Shown: positions 14,487 to 22,818, counted from the stretch's first letter. The stretch is 54,882 bases of DNA from CAZMHN01 sp964566145 (GCA_964566145.1 CAZMHN010000003.1:1-54882), one strand, 5' to 3'. Notes: a model not told the origin generated them from the letters alone. Program-made: numbers and translations.

Positions 14487-15086
14487 ATGTCCCCCGTACC
14501 CCGCGCGCTGGAACGCCTGATACGCGAGTTCACCAAGCTGCCTGGCATCGGCCCCAAGACGGCCGAGCGCTTGGTGTATCACCTGCTCCAGCAACCCAAA
14601 GAGGCCATAAGGGAATTCGCCGAGAGCCTGTCCGAGGTGCACGACGACGTTCGCCGGTGTTCCGTGTGCTTCAGGTTCACGGACCAGACCCCTTGCATCA
14701 TCTGTAGCGACCGACACCGCGATGCCTCGCTCCTGTGCGTAGTGGCGGAAAGCCAGAACATACCGGTCATCGAGAAGACCGGCGCGTTCCACGGTCTGTA
14801 CCACGTGCTCGGGGGCGTGGTCAGCCCGCTGGAGGGAGTGACCCCGGAACAGCTGACCGTGAAAGAACTTGAGGCCAGGCTCAGGGGCGACGGCGTCAAA
14901 GAGGTCATCCTGGCACTAAACCCCGACCTGGACGGCGAGACCACAGCCATGTACCTGGCCCGGCTGCTGAAGCCTTTAGGGCTGAAGGTGACGCGCCTGG
15001 CGCGGGGCCTGCCGGTGGGCGCAGACCTGGAATACGCGGACGAAGTGACGCTTGAGAGCGCCATCACCGGCCGACGGGAACTGTAG
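14487..15086 (+). CDS. recR: Recombination mediator RecR
   Basis: A 199-residue ring-forming protein that loads RecA at gaps together with RecO. An N-terminal helix-hairpin-helix contains LPGIGPKTAERLVYHLL. A four-cysteine zinc finger follows (CSVCFRF and CIICSD), then a Toprim domain with LNPDLDGETTAMYLARLL and a C-terminal Walker-like helix. Length equals the family norm. The start at 14487 is preferred to upstream in-frame codons because it follows the -10 box and gives the canonical SPVPRALERLI start. Confidence 0.93.
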   Translation: MSPVPRALERLIREFTKLPGIGPKTAERLVYHLLQQPKEAIREFAESLSEVHDDVRRCSVCFRFTDQTPCIICSDRHRDASLLCVVAESQNIPVIEKTGAFHGLYHVLGGVVSPLEGVTPEQLTVKELEARLRGDGVKEVILALNPDLDGETTAMYLARLLKPLGLKVTRLARGLPVGADLEYADEVTLESAITGRREL

Positions 15087-15101
15087 ACCGGCAATGAACA
15101 G

Positions 15102-15129
15102 AAATCCCCGCACCTAGGTGCGGGGATTT
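15102..15129. terminator. recR terminator
   Basis: A perfect 28-bp palindrome made of AAATCCCCGCACCT and its complement, 15 bases after the recR stop. Confidence 0.8.
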
Positions 15130-15143
15130 CGCAATCGTTACAC

Positions 15144-15236
15144 TTATGCAGACTGCTCTTCGGTCGAGCCTTCCGTTGACTCTTCAGAGCTCTCGCCCTC
15201 GGTCACCGGAGTCTGCGTCTGTTCGTCTTGGAACAT
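15144..15236 (-). CDS. Possible 30-residue acidic peptide
   Basis: A short frame, MFQDEQTQTPVTEGESSEES onward, made almost only of Glu, Ser, Thr and Gln, lying about 100 bases 3' of rplU on the same strand. A purine-rich GGAGGGAACG lies upstream but too far for a standard site. It may be a disordered peptide or chance. Confidence 0.25.
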   Translation of the reverse strand: MFQDEQTQTPVTEGESSEESTEGSTEEQSA

Positions 15237-15332
15237 AGCATTCTCTTTCGTTCCCTCCGCCCGCTCGTCGTTTCTAAAGAACGAGGAACACACGAAGAGG
15301 TAAGGGATTAGTCTGGGAATGTATGTAAGGCG

Positions 15333-15644
15333 CTAGCCTATTGTACCTACCTTGAGTTCCGTGAACGGCTGGCGGTGTCCGTACACCTTGTGGTGCCGCA
15401 CCTTGGGCTTGTAGTGCACCACGCGGACCTTATCGGCTCGGCCCTGTCCGACCACCGAAACCTGCACCTTCGTACCAGTGAGCGGAGCGCCGAGCTTGAA
15501 TTCCTGACCATCGTCCGACGCGACCATTAGCACGTCGGAAACCTCGGTCGCGCCCGGACCGGACAGCTTCTCCACCTTCAGGACATCCCCTGCTTTGACC
15601 AGGTACTGCTTACCCCCGGTACGGATGACTGCTATCTTTGACAT
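15333..15644 (-). CDS. rplU: Large ribosomal subunit protein bL21
   Basis: A 103-residue ribosomal protein that binds 23S rRNA. It shows the standard start KIAVIRTGGKQYLVKAGDVL and the basic end HYKPKVRHHKVYGHRQPFTE. The ATG at 15644 gives the usual length; the extra N-terminal residues of the longer frame have no family similarity. The usual partner rpmA (bL27) does not follow; instead there is a spacer and a possible small acidic peptide. The gene is upstream-adjacent to the DUF192 gene on the same strand. Confidence 0.93.
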   Translation of the reverse strand: MSKIAVIRTGGKQYLVKAGDVLKVEKLSGPGATEVSDVLMVASDDGQEFKLGAPLTGTKVQVSVVGQGRADKVRVVHYKPKVRHHKVYGHRQPFTELKVGTIG

Positions 15645-15719
15645 ACGCAAAAAATAAATCGAGCATGAATATACTTGCCAGAACAGGATAGACCACGCGG
15701 CCGAACGTGTCAATGGCTC

Positions 15720-16115
15720 TTACCTGCGCACCTCCGCCCCAACCGCTATGCCGTGGAGTTCGACCCACCCAGCAGGCACCTCTAGTATCTCGGTCACGGG
15801 CTCGGGCGGGCGCACGCGAGCAGGAACGGGGGCTTCGAGCGAGGGGGCGGACACGTTCTCGGACACGCCCACTACCTTACCTTGGGCTATCCACACGAAA
15901 TCGAGCGGGAACCGCATGCCGTACATCCAGAACTCGTAAGTGCCGGGCGTATCGTACACGAACAGCATGCCAGCGCCTTCAGGCAAATCCTCCCGCCACG
16001 ACAAGCCCTGGCTGCGCTCGGTTTCCGTATCAGCCACCTCCACCTCGACCGGTACGGTACCTACGGTGATGGCTGACGTGTCAGATTGCACAGGGGCCGG
16101 CTGTACGTACGCGCA
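15720..16115 (-). CDS. DUF192 domain protein, 5' end lost in gap
   Basis: The visible 132 residues contain a DUF192 domain: VEVADTETERSQGLSWREDL, GMLFVYDTPGTYEFWMYGMR, then FPLDFVWIAQGKVVGVSE. The domain is a small beta barrel of unknown function, usually secreted or lipid-anchored. The first visible residue is a Cys followed by a Pro/Gln-rich linker, which could be a lipobox cysteine, but the preceding residues are in the N gap. It ends with LEVPAGWVELHGIAVG, as in family members. Confidence 0.8.
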   Translation of the reverse strand, partial: CAYVQPAPVQSDTSAITVGTVPVEVEVADTETERSQGLSWREDLPEGAGMLFVYDTPGTYEFWMYGMRFPLDFVWIAQGKVVGVSENVSAPSLEAPVPARVRPPEPVTEILEVPAGWVELHGIAVGAEVRR

Positions 16116-16215
16116 NNNNNNNNNNNNNNNNNNNNNNNNNNNNNNNNNNNNNNNNNNNNNNNNNNNNNNNNNNNNNNNNNNNNNNNNNNNNNNNNNNNNN
16201 NNNNNNNNNNNNNNN
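16116..16215. other. Scaffold gap (100 N)
   Basis: One hundred N characters between the DUF192 gene and the WecA-like gene. Both genes are truncated here and the true distance is unknown. Confidence 0.98.
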
Positions 16216-17064
16216 GCGGTAGTGCAGGTGCTTGCGGTCGGCTGAAGCAAAGCTCCTGCGCTCCCAGAATACGCGCCGGAGGATGACCCAGGCTACGTCC
16301 AATATGGGAACTCCCATCACCAGAAGGGCGGTGGCTATCTTGGCTCCGGAGATGACGGCCAACACTCCCAAAACATACCCGAGATACAAACTCCCGCCTT
16401 CGCCCAGGAACACCTTGGCCGGGTGCCAATTCCACACCAAGAACCCCAGAGCCGAGCCCGCCAGCGCGAGTGCCAGAAGCCCGACAGGCGGCTGGTAGAA
16501 CGGCGTGAACTGCGTCAGGCAGAAAATGACCAGGCCGCCGATGGCTCCCACGCCCGTAGCCAGCCCGTCCAGCCCGTCCAGCAGCTTGGTGGTGTACATC
16601 ATGCCTAAGAGCCACAGGAACGTGATCAGCGTCCCTACGGCGGCTCCGAGCTCGAGCAGGCCGCCCAAAGGATTGGTCATGACCGTCACCTTGATGCCGG
16701 CCGAGAGCACCGCTAAAACTGCCAGCGTGGGCCATAAAAACTGCTGCCAGGGCTTGCGCCCGTACCTGTCGTCCAGGTATCCGCCCACCATGAGCAGCGT
16801 CCCGCCCGTGAGAAGCCCTGCCAAAGCCTGCCAGCTCACGTCCTTGCCTATCAGGTGGCCGGATGTGAACGCCAGCGCAAGCGACACGGCGGTGAAAGCC
16901 GCGAATATGGCCAGGCCGCCCATTAGCGGCGTTGGCGAAGCGTGCAACTTACGCGCCTGGTCAGGAATGTCGAGAACGCCATGAGCAAAGGCCAGGCGCC
17001 GGACCAGCGCCGTGGCCGCCCAGGCCAACCCGAACGACCCCAGAAGTGCGGCGAACTGCAACAT
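16216..17064 (-). CDS. WecA/MraY-family undecaprenyl-phosphate sugar-1-phosphate transferase, 3' end lost
   Basis: The visible 283 residues are mostly membrane helices. Family landmarks are KLHASPTPLMGGLAIF near residue 42, TKLLDGLDGLATG (catalytic Asp region), NWHPAKVFLGEGGSLYLG, and DRKHLHYR in place of the HIHH motif. The order matches WecA/TagO rather than MraY, so it probably primes a cell-surface glycan on undecaprenyl phosphate at the inner face of the membrane. The usual GD in the second motif is GE here. Its ATG shares one base with the ruvX stop (TGATG). The C-terminus is in the N gap. Confidence 0.8.
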
Positions 17065-17453
17065 CAGGCGTGTCGGCTAAGGTATGCGGCCAAAAGCCTC
17101 ATGGCCGCGACTTCGTCGCGCGAACGCGTGCCTTCTCCCGTGGCCCTATCCGCCTCCTGGCTGGTCAGGCGCTCGTCCACGAGTTCTACTGGAACGCGTA
17201 CAGCGGCCTTCAGCTCTTCGGCAAAAGCCCTGGTCTGTTTGGTCTGCTCCGTGGGCTTGCCTGCCATATTCACCGGATCGCCCACGACTATCTTGGACAC
17301 GCCGTCCTCGCGCACAAGCGCGGCCAGGGCCGCTATGAGCGTCCGGTCGTCCTTTCGTTCGAGCGCTCCCCTGGGCAACACAAGCTCGCTTCCCAGCTCG
17401 CCTACGGCCAGCCCCACGCGCTTTTCTCCGTAATCAACGGCCAGCACCCTCAT
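17064..17453 (-). CDS. ruvX: Putative pre-16S rRNA nuclease / Holliday junction resolvase-like YqgF
   Basis: A 129-residue RNase H-fold protein. It starts MRVLAVDYGEKRVGLAVGEL with the first catalytic Asp, has VSKIVVGDPVNMAGKP in the middle, and VELVDERLTSQEADR with the second acidic cluster. The family processes 16S rRNA ends in E. coli; resolvase activity is debated. The ATG at 17453 gives the standard start; the longer frame adds seven residues overlapping map. It overlaps both neighbours slightly, so it is translationally coupled with map and the WecA-like gene. Confidence 0.88.
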   Translation of the reverse strand: MRVLAVDYGEKRVGLAVGELGSELVLPRGALERKDDRTLIAALAALVREDGVSKIVVGDPVNMAGKPTEQTKQTRAFAEELKAAVRVPVELVDERLTSQEADRATGEGTRSRDEVAAMRLLAAYLSRHA

Positions 17454-18211
17454 ACCTTGGTCAATACCTCGCATCCATTATCCGTTACAGCCACGGTAAC
17501 CTCCCAGTGCGCCGAACGCTTGCCGTCCTTCGTAACCACGGTCCAGCCGTCAGCTAGCGTTTTCACGTCATACCCGCCCTCGTTCACCATGGGCTCCAGG
17601 GCGAGCGTCATGCCGCGCGCAAGCTTCAGGCCTTGTCCCTCAATGCCGAAATTGGGCACGGCCGGCTCCTCGTGCACCGCCTGTCCCACGCCGTGGCCGG
17701 TCAGGGCGCGCACCACGCTGAACCCCTGGGCCTCCACGTATGCCTGTATGCAAGCGCCTATATCGCCTATGCTGACGCCTGCCCTTACGCGCTTTACAGC
17801 CTCGGACAGGGCGCGTTCGGCCGTACGCATTAACTTTTTGGCCTGCGGGTCTACGGACCCCACGGCCACGGTTACGGCCATGTCGGTGCACATGTCTTGG
17901 TACCAGCACCCCAAGTCGAGCCCGACGATGTCGCCGTCCTTCAATTCAGTAACATCCGGTATGCCGTGCACCACCGTACTGTTCACCGACGTACACAGGC
18001 TGGCCGGGTAAGGACTGTCGCCGTCTCCGTACCCGAGGAACGAAGGCGTGGCCCCACGGCGCCTCAAGCCGGCCTCGGCCAGCGCATCAAGTTCCTTGGT
18101 TGTGACACCCGGCCGCACCGCAGCCGCCACCTCCTTGAGCACGGCGGCTAAAATGCGCCCGCCTTGGCGCATGGCCTCTATCTCAGTTGTGGTCTTGGGC
18201 CGTACCTTCAT
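17450..18211 (-). CDS. map: Methionine aminopeptidase, type I
   Basis: A 253-residue cytosolic metalloprotease removing N-terminal Met. Metal ligands are visible: the Asp in IVGLDLGCWYQDMCTDMAVT, the His in LTGHGVGQAVHEEP, and the Glu residues in LALEPMV and WEVTVAVTDNGCEVLT. VNSTVVHGIPD is the substrate-side motif. Its ATG overlaps the adk stop in an ATGA arrangement, so it is coupled to adk. The adk-map pair downstream of secY is the common bacterial order, but the usual infA-rpmJ-rpsM that would follow is absent. Confidence 0.93.
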   Translation of the reverse strand: MKVRPKTTTEIEAMRQGGRILAAVLKEVAAAVRPGVTTKELDALAEAGLRRRGATPSFLGYGDGDSPYPASLCTSVNSTVVHGIPDVTELKDGDIVGLDLGCWYQDMCTDMAVTVAVGSVDPQAKKLMRTAERALSEAVKRVRAGVSIGDIGACIQAYVEAQGFSVVRALTGHGVGQAVHEEPAVPNFGIEGQGLKLARGMTLALEPMVNEGGYDVKTLADGWTVVTKDGKRSAHWEVTVAVTDNGCEVLTKV

Positions 18212-18852
18212 ACTCCCAGGGCGGCACGCAGGCTGGCAGTGACCTCGGGGATGGGCGGGCGCCCGTCGATGACAGTAAGCGCCCCCTGGGCGCGATAGTA
18301 CTCGACCACAGGCTCGGTCTGCTGGTGGTACACGGCCAAGCGATCCCGTACCACAGCCTCGGTCTGATCGTTCCTCTGCTCCAAGGCGCCGCGGCAAATA
18401 TCGCACTCCCCCTCGACTCGGGGCGGCTTATAATCAACGTGGTAGACGGCCGCACACGCCTTACAGGTTCTCCGGCCGGCGATGCGACGGACGGCCTGAT
18501 CATCTGGCAGGTCGATGAGGAATGCGCGCACGCCCGGAACCTCCCGCGACAAAAACTCGGCCTGAGGCAGACTGCGGGGATACCCGTCAAAGATGAAGCC
18601 TCCTCTGGCGTCGGCTTGCTCCAATCTCTCCGCCACCATGGCGTTGGTCACGTCATCCGGCACGAGCTGTCCGGATTTTAGCAACTCCTGAACGCGCCGT
18701 CCAAGCTCGGTGGCGCGGGCGATGTTGTCGCGGAACATGTCGCCCGTTGACACGTGCGGCAAGCCGAGCGTGCGAGCGAATTCCTGGGCTTGCGTGCCCT
18801 TGCCGCTCCCGGGCGGACCAAGGAATACAAGCCTCATCAAAGGTTCTGCCAT
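18208..18852 (-). CDS. adk: Adenylate kinase with zinc-type LID
   Basis: A 214-residue enzyme interconverting ATP+AMP and 2 ADP. The P-loop is GPPGSGKGTQAQEF, and GFIFDGYPRSLPQAEFL carries the AMP-site residues. The LID has four cysteines in CKACAAVYH and CDICRG, a zinc-binding form. Arg residues in RRIAGRRTC and VRDRL fit the family. The start at 18852 is preferred because a TACACT box lies eight bases before it; an internal ATG five codons later is possible. It begins a new transcription unit after a terminator behind secY. Confidence 0.93.
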   Translation of the reverse strand: MAEPLMRLVFLGPPGSGKGTQAQEFARTLGLPHVSTGDMFRDNIARATELGRRVQELLKSGQLVPDDVTNAMVAERLEQADARGGFIFDGYPRSLPQAEFLSREVPGVRAFLIDLPDDQAVRRIAGRRTCKACAAVYHVDYKPPRVEGECDICRGALEQRNDQTEAVVRDRLAVYHQQTEPVVEYYRAQGALTVIDGRPPIPEVTASLRAALGV

Positions 18853-18860
18853 ACGCTACC

Positions 18861-18866
18861 AGTGTA
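18861..18866 (-). promoter_or_regulatory. -10 box (TACACT) of adk
   Basis: TACACT on the minus strand, eight bases before the adk ATG and just after the secY terminator. It matches the short-leader promoter pattern of other genes in the window. Confidence 0.5.
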
Positions 18867-18880
18867 GCGTAGCGTCGGCT

Positions 18881-18908
18881 AAAAACAAACGGGGCCTCCC
18901 TGGGCCCC
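18881..18908 (-). terminator. secY terminator
   Basis: GGGGCC and GGCCCC form a 6-bp stem on the minus strand followed by GTTTGTTTTT. It separates secY from adk, which are normally co-transcribed. Confidence 0.65.
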
Positions 18909-18929
18909 ATCCGACACCAACCGAACTCA

Positions 18930-20207
18930 TTACAGCTCGTCGTAGTCGCGCATCACGAGCTGGGCGTTTATCTGCCGCACCATCTCGATGACCACCTGCA
19001 CCACGATGAGGAGCGAAGTTCCGCCCACTACCAGCGCCTGGGAGCCGGTGAGCTGCTGCAATACGAGCGGCAATACCGCGATGGCCGAAAGGAAGACGGC
19101 GCCCGGCAGTACGATGCGATTCATGGTGGTACCGAGGTACTCCATGGTGGCCGAGCCCGGACGGATGCCCGGAATGAAGCCGCCCTGCTTCTGAAGGTTC
19201 TCCGAAATCTGGTCGGGCTTGAAAATGACCGCCGTGTAGAAATAGGTGAACGCGAACACCAGCACGAAGTAGATGCCGCCATAGAACAGCTGGTTCTGGA
19301 ACAACGAAATGGTCGATTCGGCCGCCTGCACCAGCCATGTGGACGAGGAGCGTACCAGGAACTGGGCTATCATGGGCGGGAACAGAATGACCGAAATGGC
19401 AAAGATGATGGGGATGACGCCGGCCTGCAGAAGACGCAGGGGCAGGTGCGTACTGGCGCCGCCCAGAGTGTGCGGCCCGCGCATCATGCGTGCGTATTGC
19501 ACCGGAATGTTGCGCTGGGCTTCGGTGACGATGACCACGCCTATAACGGTAATAAGCGCCACCAGAAGGAACGCGGCGATGATGAATATCTGCGTGGGAT
19601 CGAACGTGACCGATACCTGCGCCACCTGCTGGGGTACGCTGGCCACAATGCCGGCGAAAATGAGAAGCGAAATGCCGTTGCCAACCTTGCGTTCGGAAAT
19701 CACCTCGCCCAGCCACATGAGGAAGATGGTGCCGGCCGTCACGGTGATGAGGCTGGTTCCCAGCTGCCAGGGATCGAATTCAGTCAGGAACCTGGCGCCG
19801 CCCTGGTTCCTAAGCAGTATGATGAAACCGTAGGCGTTCAGAACGGCCAAGGGCACCGTCAGATACCTTGTATACTGGTTGATGCGCCTCTGGCCTTGCT
19901 CGCCGTCCTTGGATATCTCCTCCAGCCGCGGCACGATCATGGTCAAAAGCTGCATGATGATGGAAGCGGTGATGTAGGGTCCCACGCCGAGCATGACCAC
20001 CGAAAAGTTCTCCAGCCCGCCGCCGGAGAATATGTTGAGGAGCCCGAAAAATTGGTTCTGGGCGAAGAAGTTCCGGAGAGCCAAAGCGTCCACGCCGGGA
20101 ATGGGGACGTGCGCCAGAATCCGGAAAACCACCAGCACCCCCACTACCAGCATAAGGCTGTTCCTGAGGTCAGGCGTTTTCCACACTTGTTCGAGCTTGC
20201 GCCACAT
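18930..20207 (-). CDS. secY: Preprotein translocase subunit SecY
   Basis: A 425-residue channel subunit of the Sec translocon with ten predicted membrane segments. The first helix and cytosolic loop contain RNSLMLVVGVLVVFRILAHV and PIPGVDALALRNFF; GVGPYITASIIMQLLT and the later ARGGxx-type loop EAQRNIPVQYARMMRG are the expected family landmarks. Length is typical for short bacterial SecY. It is the last gene of the spc cluster, 31 bases after rplO, and is followed by a terminator. Confidence 0.95.
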   Translation of the reverse strand: MWRKLEQVWKTPDLRNSLMLVVGVLVVFRILAHVPIPGVDALALRNFFAQNQFFGLLNIFSGGGLENFSVVMLGVGPYITASIIMQLLTMIVPRLEEISKDGEQGQRRINQYTRYLTVPLAVLNAYGFIILLRNQGGARFLTEFDPWQLGTSLITVTAGTIFLMWLGEVISERKVGNGISLLIFAGIVASVPQQVAQVSVTFDPTQIFIIAAFLLVALITVIGVVIVTEAQRNIPVQYARMMRGPHTLGGASTHLPLRLLQAGVIPIIFAISVILFPPMIAQFLVRSSSTWLVQAAESTISLFQNQLFYGGIYFVLVFAFTYFYTAVIFKPDQISENLQKQGGFIPGIRPGSATMEYLGTTMNRIVLPGAVFLSAIAVLPLVLQQLTGSQALVVGGTSLLIVVQVVIEMVRQINAQLVMRDYDEL

Positions 20208-20238
20208 ATGGTTTACTTATCCCTCCTGGAGTACCTGC

Positions 20239-20730
20239 CTAGCGTTTGGCTGGCTTTTGCTTGTCCCCTCCGCCGCCATTGGGTATGGGCAACAGTTCCA
20301 CGGAACCGCCGGCGCGCTCTATGACAGCCCTGGCTCCCTGGGAAACGCGATGCACCTTGAGCACCAAAGCGCCGGGCAGGTTCCCCCCGCCAATCACCTT
20401 TACGATCCCGTCGGCACGCTCAATGAGCCCCTGCGTGCACAGCACTTCAGGCGACACCTCCCGGCCGTTCGCAAGCTTCGCCAGCGACGACAGTGCCACC
20501 ACCTGGACCACGGGCTTGAAGCTCTTGAACCCGCGCACTTTCGGCAGACGCGTCACGAAATGCTTCACGCCGAACTGCGTCAATCCCTTGCGGCCGCCCT
20601 GCCGGGCGCGCTGTCCTTTGATGCCGCGAGTGGAATACGTGCCGTGCCCGGATGCATTGCCCCGGCCCAAGCGCTTTTTGGAGCGCCGGGAGCCTTTGGG
20701 GGAACGAAGTGTGGAAGGGGAAAGCGTCAT
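20239..20730 (-). CDS. rplO: Large ribosomal subunit protein uL15
   Basis: A 163-residue 50S protein. The glycine/arginine-rich start includes KKRLGRGNASGHGTYSTRGI and KGQRARQGGRKG, which threads into 23S rRNA, and the C-terminal globular part includes VLCTQGLIERADGIVKVIGG. It is about 20 residues longer than E. coli L15, with a Lys/Pro-rich tail. It follows rpsE by ten bases with no rpmD (uL30) between them, the arrangement reported as characteristic of CPR bacteria. Confidence 0.93.
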   Translation of the reverse strand: MTLSPSTLRSPKGSRRSKKRLGRGNASGHGTYSTRGIKGQRARQGGRKGLTQFGVKHFVTRLPKVRGFKSFKPVVQVVALSSLAKLANGREVSPEVLCTQGLIERADGIVKVIGGGNLPGALVLKVHRVSQGARAVIERAGGSVELLPIPNGGGGDKQKPAKR

Positions 20731-20740
20731 AACGGAATGT

Positions 20741-21262
20741 TTAGCGCGCGGGACGCTTCATGCTGGAAAAGGCCTTGAACACCGCCCGCACATTGTTGAT
20801 CTTGTTGGCCGAACCCAGGATCTTGCTGACAACGTTGGGAACGCCGGCCAGTTCCAGCACCATGCGCACCGCGCCGCCGGCGATGATACCGGTGCCGACG
20901 GGCGCCGGCTTCAGGAGCACGTGGGCGCTCTTGTACTTCACCGTTACCTCATGCGGAATGGTGTGTCCTTTTAAGGGTACGTTCATCATGGCGCGCCGCG
21001 CCTTGGTTGAGGCCTTGGCCACGGCCAGGCTCACGTCAGCGCCCTTGGCCAAACCGACGCCGACCTTGCCCTGGTGGTTGCCTAACAATACCAGCGCGCG
21101 GAACCGCATGCGCTTGCCTCCGGCCATCACGCGGGTAACGCGTGACAGCTCCACTATGCGCTGATCAAATCCGTCGTCTGGCCGGTCGCGCCTCGGGCCC
21201 CTGCCCGGCCCTCCCGGCCGGCCGCCGCGCCCTCTGCCTCTTTGTTGATTCGATTGGTTCAT
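20741..21262 (-). CDS. rpsE: Small ribosomal subunit protein uS5
   Basis: A 173-residue 30S protein at the mRNA entry site, important for decoding accuracy. The double-stranded RNA-binding part has RIVELSRVTRVMAGGKRMRF and GNHQGKVGVGLAKGADVSLA, and the C-terminal part has LLKPAPVGTGIIAGGAVRMV. It carries an Arg/Gly-rich disordered N-terminal extension of about 30 residues. It sits between rplR and rplO. Confidence 0.94.
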   Translation of the reverse strand: MNQSNQQRGRGRGGRPGGPGRGPRRDRPDDGFDQRIVELSRVTRVMAGGKRMRFRALVLLGNHQGKVGVGLAKGADVSLAVAKASTKARRAMMNVPLKGHTIPHEVTVKYKSAHVLLKPAPVGTGIIAGGAVRMVLELAGVPNVVSKILGSANKINNVRAVFKAFSSMKRPAR

Positions 21263-21276
21263 AAATATATCTCGAA

Positions 21277-21630
21277 CTAGAAGCTTAGTCCCCCCTCGCG
21301 TGCGCCTTCGGCCAAAGCCGCTATGCGGCCGTGGTAGGCGTAGCCGGCCCGGTCGAACACGACGCTAATAACCCCTTTGGCCTTGGCCTTATCAGCCAAC
21401 AGCTTGCCGGCCTCACGCGCGGTCTCAATGGGTTTCCGCTTGGCCTTGCCTGTAAGTTCGGAATCTGCCACCGACACCAGCGTTCTCTGGGCCGCATCGT
21501 CTATGATCTGCGCTCGAATGTGCTTCAGGCTCCTGAAAACGACCAGCCGGGGGCGCTCCGGAGTGCCGATAACGCGCGCTCTCACGCGGCGATGGCGGAT
21601 GATTCTGTTGTGTTCAGTGCGTCGTGACAT
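21277..21630 (-). CDS. rplR: Large ribosomal subunit protein uL18
   Basis: A 117-residue 5S rRNA-binding protein. It opens with basic residues and RVRARVIGTPERPRLVVFRS, followed by KHIRAQIIDDAAQRTLVSVA and ends with DRAGYAYHGRIAALAEGARE and GLSF, all standard. Length equals the family norm. Spacing to rpsE is 14 bases. Confidence 0.94.
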   Translation of the reverse strand: MSRRTEHNRIIRHRRVRARVIGTPERPRLVVFRSLKHIRAQIIDDAAQRTLVSVADSELTGKAKRKPIETAREAGKLLADKAKAKGVISVVFDRAGYAYHGRIAALAEGAREGGLSF

Positions 21631-21644
21631 ATGCCTTGTATACC

Positions 21645-22196
21645 TTACTTGGCGCCGGCTGACTTCACAACCTTGCCGGCCTTGCGGCGGACTATCTCCT
21701 CGGTGTATCGAATGCCCTTGCCCTTGTACGGCTCGGGCTTCCTAAGACTCCTGATGTTGGCCGCGGTCTGGCCGACCAAATGCTTGGAAGCGCCCGCTAC
21801 CGTAATGGTGTTCTTTTCAACTGTGATGGCAAGCCCCGCCGGGATGGCGAAGCGCACCGGGTGCGAGAACCCCAATGACAGCACCAAATCCTTGCCCTCC
21901 ACCTGCGCCTTGAAGCCTATGCCCGATATCTCCAGACTGCGCGAGAAGCCTTCAGTTGCCCCCTTCACGGCGTTCGCCACCAGCATCCTGGTCAATCCCC
22001 ACAGCGCCCGCTGCTTGCCGTCGTCGGGGTTAGGCACGGAAACGGTAATGGTATTGCCTTCCTGCTGTACCTTCACGCGAGGGGGCAAATGCTCCGCTAC
22101 TTCGCCCTTCGGTCCTTTCACGGTAAGCCTGCCCTGCGCCACAGACACCTGCACGCCGGAAGGCACCGAGATTGGCAATTTACCTAAGCGCGACAT
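21645..22196 (-). CDS. rplF: Large ribosomal subunit protein uL6
   Basis: A 183-residue 50S protein near the factor-binding site, with two similar alpha/beta domains. It begins MSRLGKLPISVPSGVQVSVA and carries the C-terminal motif EPYKGKGIRYTEEIVRRKAG typical of L6. The ATG at 22196 is chosen over one five codons upstream because it matches the family start. It begins one base after the rpsH stop. Confidence 0.94.
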   Translation of the reverse strand: MSRLGKLPISVPSGVQVSVAQGRLTVKGPKGEVAEHLPPRVKVQQEGNTITVSVPNPDDGKQRALWGLTRMLVANAVKGATEGFSRSLEISGIGFKAQVEGKDLVLSLGFSHPVRFAIPAGLAITVEKNTITVAGASKHLVGQTAANIRSLRKPEPYKGKGIRYTEEIVRRKAGKVVKSAGAK

Positions 22197-22197
22197 A

Positions 22198-22584
22198 CTA
22201 GTATATCTCACACAGCACCTCGCCCCCCAGGCGCTGTTCCTTGGCCTCGCGATTGGTCATGAGGCCCTTAGACGTGGAAATTATGGCTATGCCCAGGCCT
22301 GAAAGCACCCGCGGCAGTTCTGCTGTCTTCACGTAGTGGCGCTGGCCGGGCTTCGAAATGCGCTTCAAGCTTCGAATGGCAGGCTGTCCGCCGTCGTACT
22401 TCAGTTCCATAACGAGCATGCGGTAAGGCTGAGCCTCTTCGCGCACGGCGGCCACGTAGCCCTCCTTCACGAGAATGTCGGCCATTCGCGCCTTGACGAG
22501 AGAATACGGCACCGCCACCGTGGGCTTCTTCACCAACACGGCGTTCCGGATCCGAGCGAGCATGTCACTGATTGGGTCTGTCAT
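22198..22584 (-). CDS. rpsH: Small ribosomal subunit protein uS8
   Basis: A 128-residue 16S rRNA-binding protein needed for central-domain assembly; in E. coli it represses the spc operon. It starts MTDPISDMLARIRNAVLVKK and ends with VLSGLGIAIISTSKGLMTNR and GGEVLCEIY, the canonical end. Size is normal. It follows rpsN by 18 bases. Confidence 0.95.
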   Translation of the reverse strand: MTDPISDMLARIRNAVLVKKPTVAVPYSLVKARMADILVKEGYVAAVREEAQPYRMLVMELKYDGGQPAIRSLKRISKPGQRHYVKTAELPRVLSGLGIAIISTSKGLMTNREAKEQRLGGEVLCEIY

Positions 22585-22602
22585 ATGCGTACGAAGTTCT
22601 CG

Positions 22603-22797
22603 TTACCAGCTGGCCTTCCTGATGCCGGGTATCTCACCGTTGTTCGCCAACTCCCTAAAACAGATGCGGCACAGGTCAAAGTCCCGCATGTAGCCGTGTT
22701 TTCGCCCGCACCGCCAGCACCGGCGCACAATACGCGTCGAGTACTTCGGCTTCACGAGGGAACGCTTGGACTTTATTTCTTGGGCGGTCGTTGACAT
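22603..22797 (-). CDS. rpsN: Small ribosomal subunit protein uS14, type Z
   Basis: A 64-residue zinc-containing form of S14. The zinc site is CWRCGRKHGYMRDFDLCRIC, followed by FRELANNGEIPGIRKASW, the standard C-terminus. The short C+ form is the one generally found in CPR and Firmicutes. It lies between rplE and rpsH as in the classical spc order. Confidence 0.95.
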   Translation of the reverse strand: MSTTAQEIKSKRSLVKPKYSTRIVRRCWRCGRKHGYMRDFDLCRICFRELANNGEIPGIRKASW

Positions 22798-22818
22798 ACG
22801 AAAGTCAATCTCAAAACT

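Noticed and set aside
18208..18210. Possible recoding of TGA to glycine as in some CPR lineages.
   Set aside because: TGA ends adk and ruvX at sensible lengths with overlapping starts, so it acts as a normal stop.
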